Shown here one piece after another: positions 61,936-64,000 of a DNA stretch of 64,000 nucleotides. Where the stretch lies: NCBI GenBank assembly GCA_036381615.1, contig DASVCL010000038.1, forward strand, positions 1 through 64,000, read 5' to 3'. A program made the translations under genes and the position numbers. The notes beneath the pieces were generated by a model. It was not told the origin of the DNA. It ran no database searches and saw only the letters and a list, made by a program, of their open reading frames with translations. This DNA comes from CALANV01 sp036381615 (GTDB lineage Bacteria; Pseudomonadota; Alphaproteobacteria; CACIAM-22H2). Every line of letters starts with the position of its first letter. Positions within the stretch are counted from its first letter, which is position 1.

Positions 61936-62829
61936 TCATACCTGCCGATGGAGATCCGCGAGTCTTTCGAGCACGGCGCAGACGGACGCAGTGTCCTCCT
62001 TGCCGTGCCCCTGCGCCAGGGCTGCGGTATAGATCGAGGCGCTGGCCGAGAACAGCGGCGTCGGGCAGCCCAGCTCCGCGGCGAATTCGCCGATGATCTT
62101 CATGTCCTTCTGCCACACGTCGACCTTCATCGTCGCATCGGCATAATCCCCTTTGACCATCATCGGCCCGCGGACCTGGAACATGCGCGAGCTGCCGGCG
62201 CCGTCGCCGACGACCTTGTAGATCGTCTCGGGATCGAGGCCTGCCTTCATGCCCAGCACGAACGCCTCGGCGGCCGACACATTGTGGATCGCGACCAGCA
62301 GGTTCGCGACGAACTTCATCTTGCTGCCGTTGCCGAACGGGCCGAGGTAATGGGCGCCTCGGGAAAACCCGTCGAAGACGGGAATGCAGCGATCGAATGC
62401 TGCACGGTCGCCGCTGCCGTAGACGAGGAGATCCTTGACCGCGGCCTGGGCGCCGGTGCCGCTCAACGGGCAATCGAGCAGCACGATTTCCGCCGCCGCG
62501 AGCGCGTCCCGCGCGCGCTCCTTGTCCCGGATGGGCAGCGTGCTGCACTCGACCACGATCAGGCCGCGGCGCCCGGATGCGATCAATCCGTCGTCGCCCC
62601 CGACCGTGTCGTGAAGGGCGGCAGCGCTCGGCAGCGTCGTGATGACGACATCGGATGCCTCTGCGACGGCGCGTGCGCTTGCGGCCGGCGCGACGCCGCG
62701 CTCGGCAAGCATTTCCCGCCTTTCCGCCACGACGTCGTACCCGGCGACCGAGAAGCCGCTGCGGACGAGATTGGTCGCGATTGCCGATCCCATGATGCCG
62801 AGGCCGATGACACCGACTTTGCCGCCCAT
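61936..62829 (-). CDS. NAD(P)-dependent oxidoreductase, hydroxyisobutyrate dehydrogenase family
   Basis: A 297-residue beta-hydroxyacid dehydrogenase. The Rossmann GVIGLGIMGSAIATNLVRSG is at the N-terminus, the substrate motif DCPLSGTGAQAA is in the middle, and the catalytic Lys lies in GNGSKMKFVANLLVAIHNVS. Its substrate may be a small hydroxyacid. The next upstream gene (Gfo/Idh/MocA family) ends 14 bases away. Confidence 0.9.
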   Translation of the reverse strand: MGGKVGVIGLGIMGSAIATNLVRSGFSVAGYDVVAERREMLAERGVAPAASARAVAEASDVVITTLPSAAALHDTVGGDDGLIASGRRGLIVVECSTLPIRDKERARDALAAAEIVLLDCPLSGTGAQAAVKDLLVYGSGDRAAFDRCIPVFDGFSRGAHYLGPFGNGSKMKFVANLLVAIHNVSAAEAFVLGMKAGLDPETIYKVVGDGAGSSRMFQVRGPMMVKGDYADATMKVDVWQKDMKIIGEFAAELGCPTPLFSASASIYTAALAQGHGKEDTASVCAVLERLADLHRQV

Positions 62830-62843
62830 CGCGCTTTCCTCAC

Positions 62844-63839
62844 CTAGTCAAGCGTTACCAGTGTTTTCGTCGCCGCCGACCGGCAGATCGCCTCGAGCAC
62901 GGCGATGTTCCCGATCTTCTGCGCATCCGTGAACGGATAGGTCCCGCGTCCTTCGCAGGCGTCGGCAAACGCCTCGAGGTTCTCGCGGACCGAATCGGTC
63001 CACTCGTAGGTTCTCACCTCCGGCGCGGCGCCGCTGCGCTGCAGCGTCAGCGTCGACGGCCCGGGCGTATCGGGATGGGTGTGGTTGCGCACCTCGACCC
63101 ACGCCTTGGAACCGAATACCGTGAAACGCAGATACAGCGGCGTGACCAGGATGGCGTTGAGATAGCCCGTGGCGCCCGAGGCGAACCGCACGTCGACCGA
63201 GACCACGTCGCCGTTCTCAGCCGAACGCACGCGCTGCGCCGTCGAGGCGAAGACCTCGGTAATGGGCCCGAACATCGCAAGGAACGCATCGGTCAGGTGG
63301 ATACCCATGCCGGTCATGCCGGCGGCCGGCGCGTCCTTCGGCGACGAGCGCCAGTCGGTCACCGGTACGTTGGCGAGCTTGTCGTGGCTGAAATTCGCCT
63401 CGACATGCATGATCGTTCCCAGTTCGCCGCTCGTCACCAGCCGCTGAACCTCCTTGAGCGCCGGTTCGAATCGCCGCTCGTGCCCGATGCCCAGGACGAC
63501 GCCGGCAGCCTTGCAGGCGGCGACCGATTTCTCGGCATCCGCGCGGGTCAATGCCAGCGGCTTCTCGCAGAAGACGTGCTTGCCGGCGGCGGCAGCGGCG
63601 GTCACCTGCGCCGTGTGCATCGAATGCGGGGTCGCCAGGATCACCGCGTCGATGCTCTTGTCCGCCAGGACGTCCTCCAGACGGGGCTTTACCGGCAAGC
63701 CGTACTGCGCGGCGAATTCCGCGTGCTTGTCCAGCGCCGGCTCGACGGCCGCCACGACCTTGATCTTTTGCGATTCGGCCAGGCGGCGGACGATATGCTT
63801 GCCCCACCAACCCAGGCCGGCCACGGCCGCACGGATCAT
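62844..63839 (-). CDS. Gfo/Idh/MocA-family NAD(P)-dependent oxidoreductase
   Basis: A 331-residue protein. Rossmann fold AAVAGLGWWGKHIVRRLAES, the FCEKPLALTRADAEKS motif with the catalytic Lys, and the C-terminal alpha/beta substrate domain (VEANFSHDKLANVPVTDWRS) are complete. Members act on sugars, inositol-type and some non-sugar substrates. It overlaps the upstream hydrolase stop by four bases. Confidence 0.92.
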   Translation of the reverse strand: MIRAAVAGLGWWGKHIVRRLAESQKIKVVAAVEPALDKHAEFAAQYGLPVKPRLEDVLADKSIDAVILATPHSMHTAQVTAAAAAGKHVFCEKPLALTRADAEKSVAACKAAGVVLGIGHERRFEPALKEVQRLVTSGELGTIMHVEANFSHDKLANVPVTDWRSSPKDAPAAGMTGMGIHLTDAFLAMFGPITEVFASTAQRVRSAENGDVVSVDVRFASGATGYLNAILVTPLYLRFTVFGSKAWVEVRNHTHPDTPGPSTLTLQRSGAAPEVRTYEWTDSVRENLEAFADACEGRGTYPFTDAQKIGNIAVLEAICRSAATKTLVTLD

Positions 63840-64000
63840 CTGCTGCTCCTTCCTTCCGATACGTTGCCGTCTCGCGCAAGGTCTGCAAGGAAGGCGGCGA
63901 CGGCGCTGTTGAACAGTTCGGGTTGCTCGAGATTGCTCAGATGCGCCGCGTCGGGAATTTCGACGAAGCCCGCGCCGCGAATGAGCCCGGCCATCGCGCG
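63836..64000 (-). CDS. Alpha/beta hydrolase, C-terminal end (cut by window edge)
   Basis: The last 54 residues are visible (the stop is at 63836). They include FVEIPDAAHLSNLEQPELFN, the catalytic-His region of an alpha/beta hydrolase of the 3-oxoadipate enol-lactonase/haloperoxidase kind. The remainder is outside the window. Its stop overlaps the Gfo/Idh/MocA gene start by four bases. Confidence 0.75.
   Translation of the reverse strand, partial: RAMAGLIRGAGFVEIPDAAHLSNLEQPELFNSAVAAFLADLARDGNVSEGRSSR

Overview
The window is GC-rich DNA from an alphaproteobacterium. The evidence for that is the pcaDCHGB gene order, the PAS_5-type and PAS/HisKA proteins, the rhlE-infA-cold shock cluster, and dispersed palindromes built on TGAGCTTGTCGAA. 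I cannot fix the order or genus. There are no rRNA, tRNA, CRISPR or IS genes that I can recognise.

Positions 1 to about 16.7 kb hold the late half of a podovirus-type prophage with a SU10-like major capsid protein. Reading leftward on the minus strand the order is a small protein that may control late genes, the packaging genes, portal, scaffold, capsid, adaptor, tail hub and tail fibre, running off the left edge. A CI/LexA-like repressor (15628..16326, plus strand) is flanked by identical operators. No integrase, replication or lysis gene is visible, so the prophage is either cut by the window edge or reduced. Two large clusters of palindromic repeats sit on both sides of the portal gene only. 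A plus-strand PAS gene, apparently frameshifted, lies inside the late operon. Just upstream of the packaging genes are two copies of a promoter-plus-hairpin element; a third copy lies at 46.4 kb, far outside the prophage.

From 16.7 to 31 kb come mostly housekeeping or regulatory genes: a histone H1-like protein, a PAS histidine kinase, a GcvA-type LysR regulator, PEP carboxylase, a SAM hydroxide adenosyltransferase overlapping methylglyoxal synthase, a SpoU-type RNA methyltransferase, an FAA-hydrolase family enzyme, an AI-2E family membrane protein, an RRM protein and a frameshifted receiver protein. From 31 to 42 kb lie an endonuclease/phosphatase-fold enzyme, a cupin, a sugar-type ABC importer without its ATPase, a metY/ATP-grasp gene pair, and a probable cold-shock operon (rhlE, infA, double cold-shock-domain protein).

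From 42 to 54.5 kb there is a coherent aromatic catabolic region. A QuiC-type 3-dehydroshikimate dehydratase makes protocatechuate, PcaHG opens the ring, PcaB, PcaC and PcaD carry the product to 3-oxoadipate, and a five-gene branched-chain-amino-acid-type (Liv) ABC importer probably brings in an aromatic or related acid. A GntR/FadR-type regulator sits between the importer and quiC; the usual pcaQ is not present here. From 54.7 to 58.3 kb lies an Mla/Mce-type lipid transport operon. From 58.4 kb to the right edge there is a second, less clear catabolic group (VOC protein, FAD monooxygenase, MFS transporter, GlcG/HbpS-like protein, two NAD(P)-dependent oxidoreductases and the end of an alpha/beta hydrolase).
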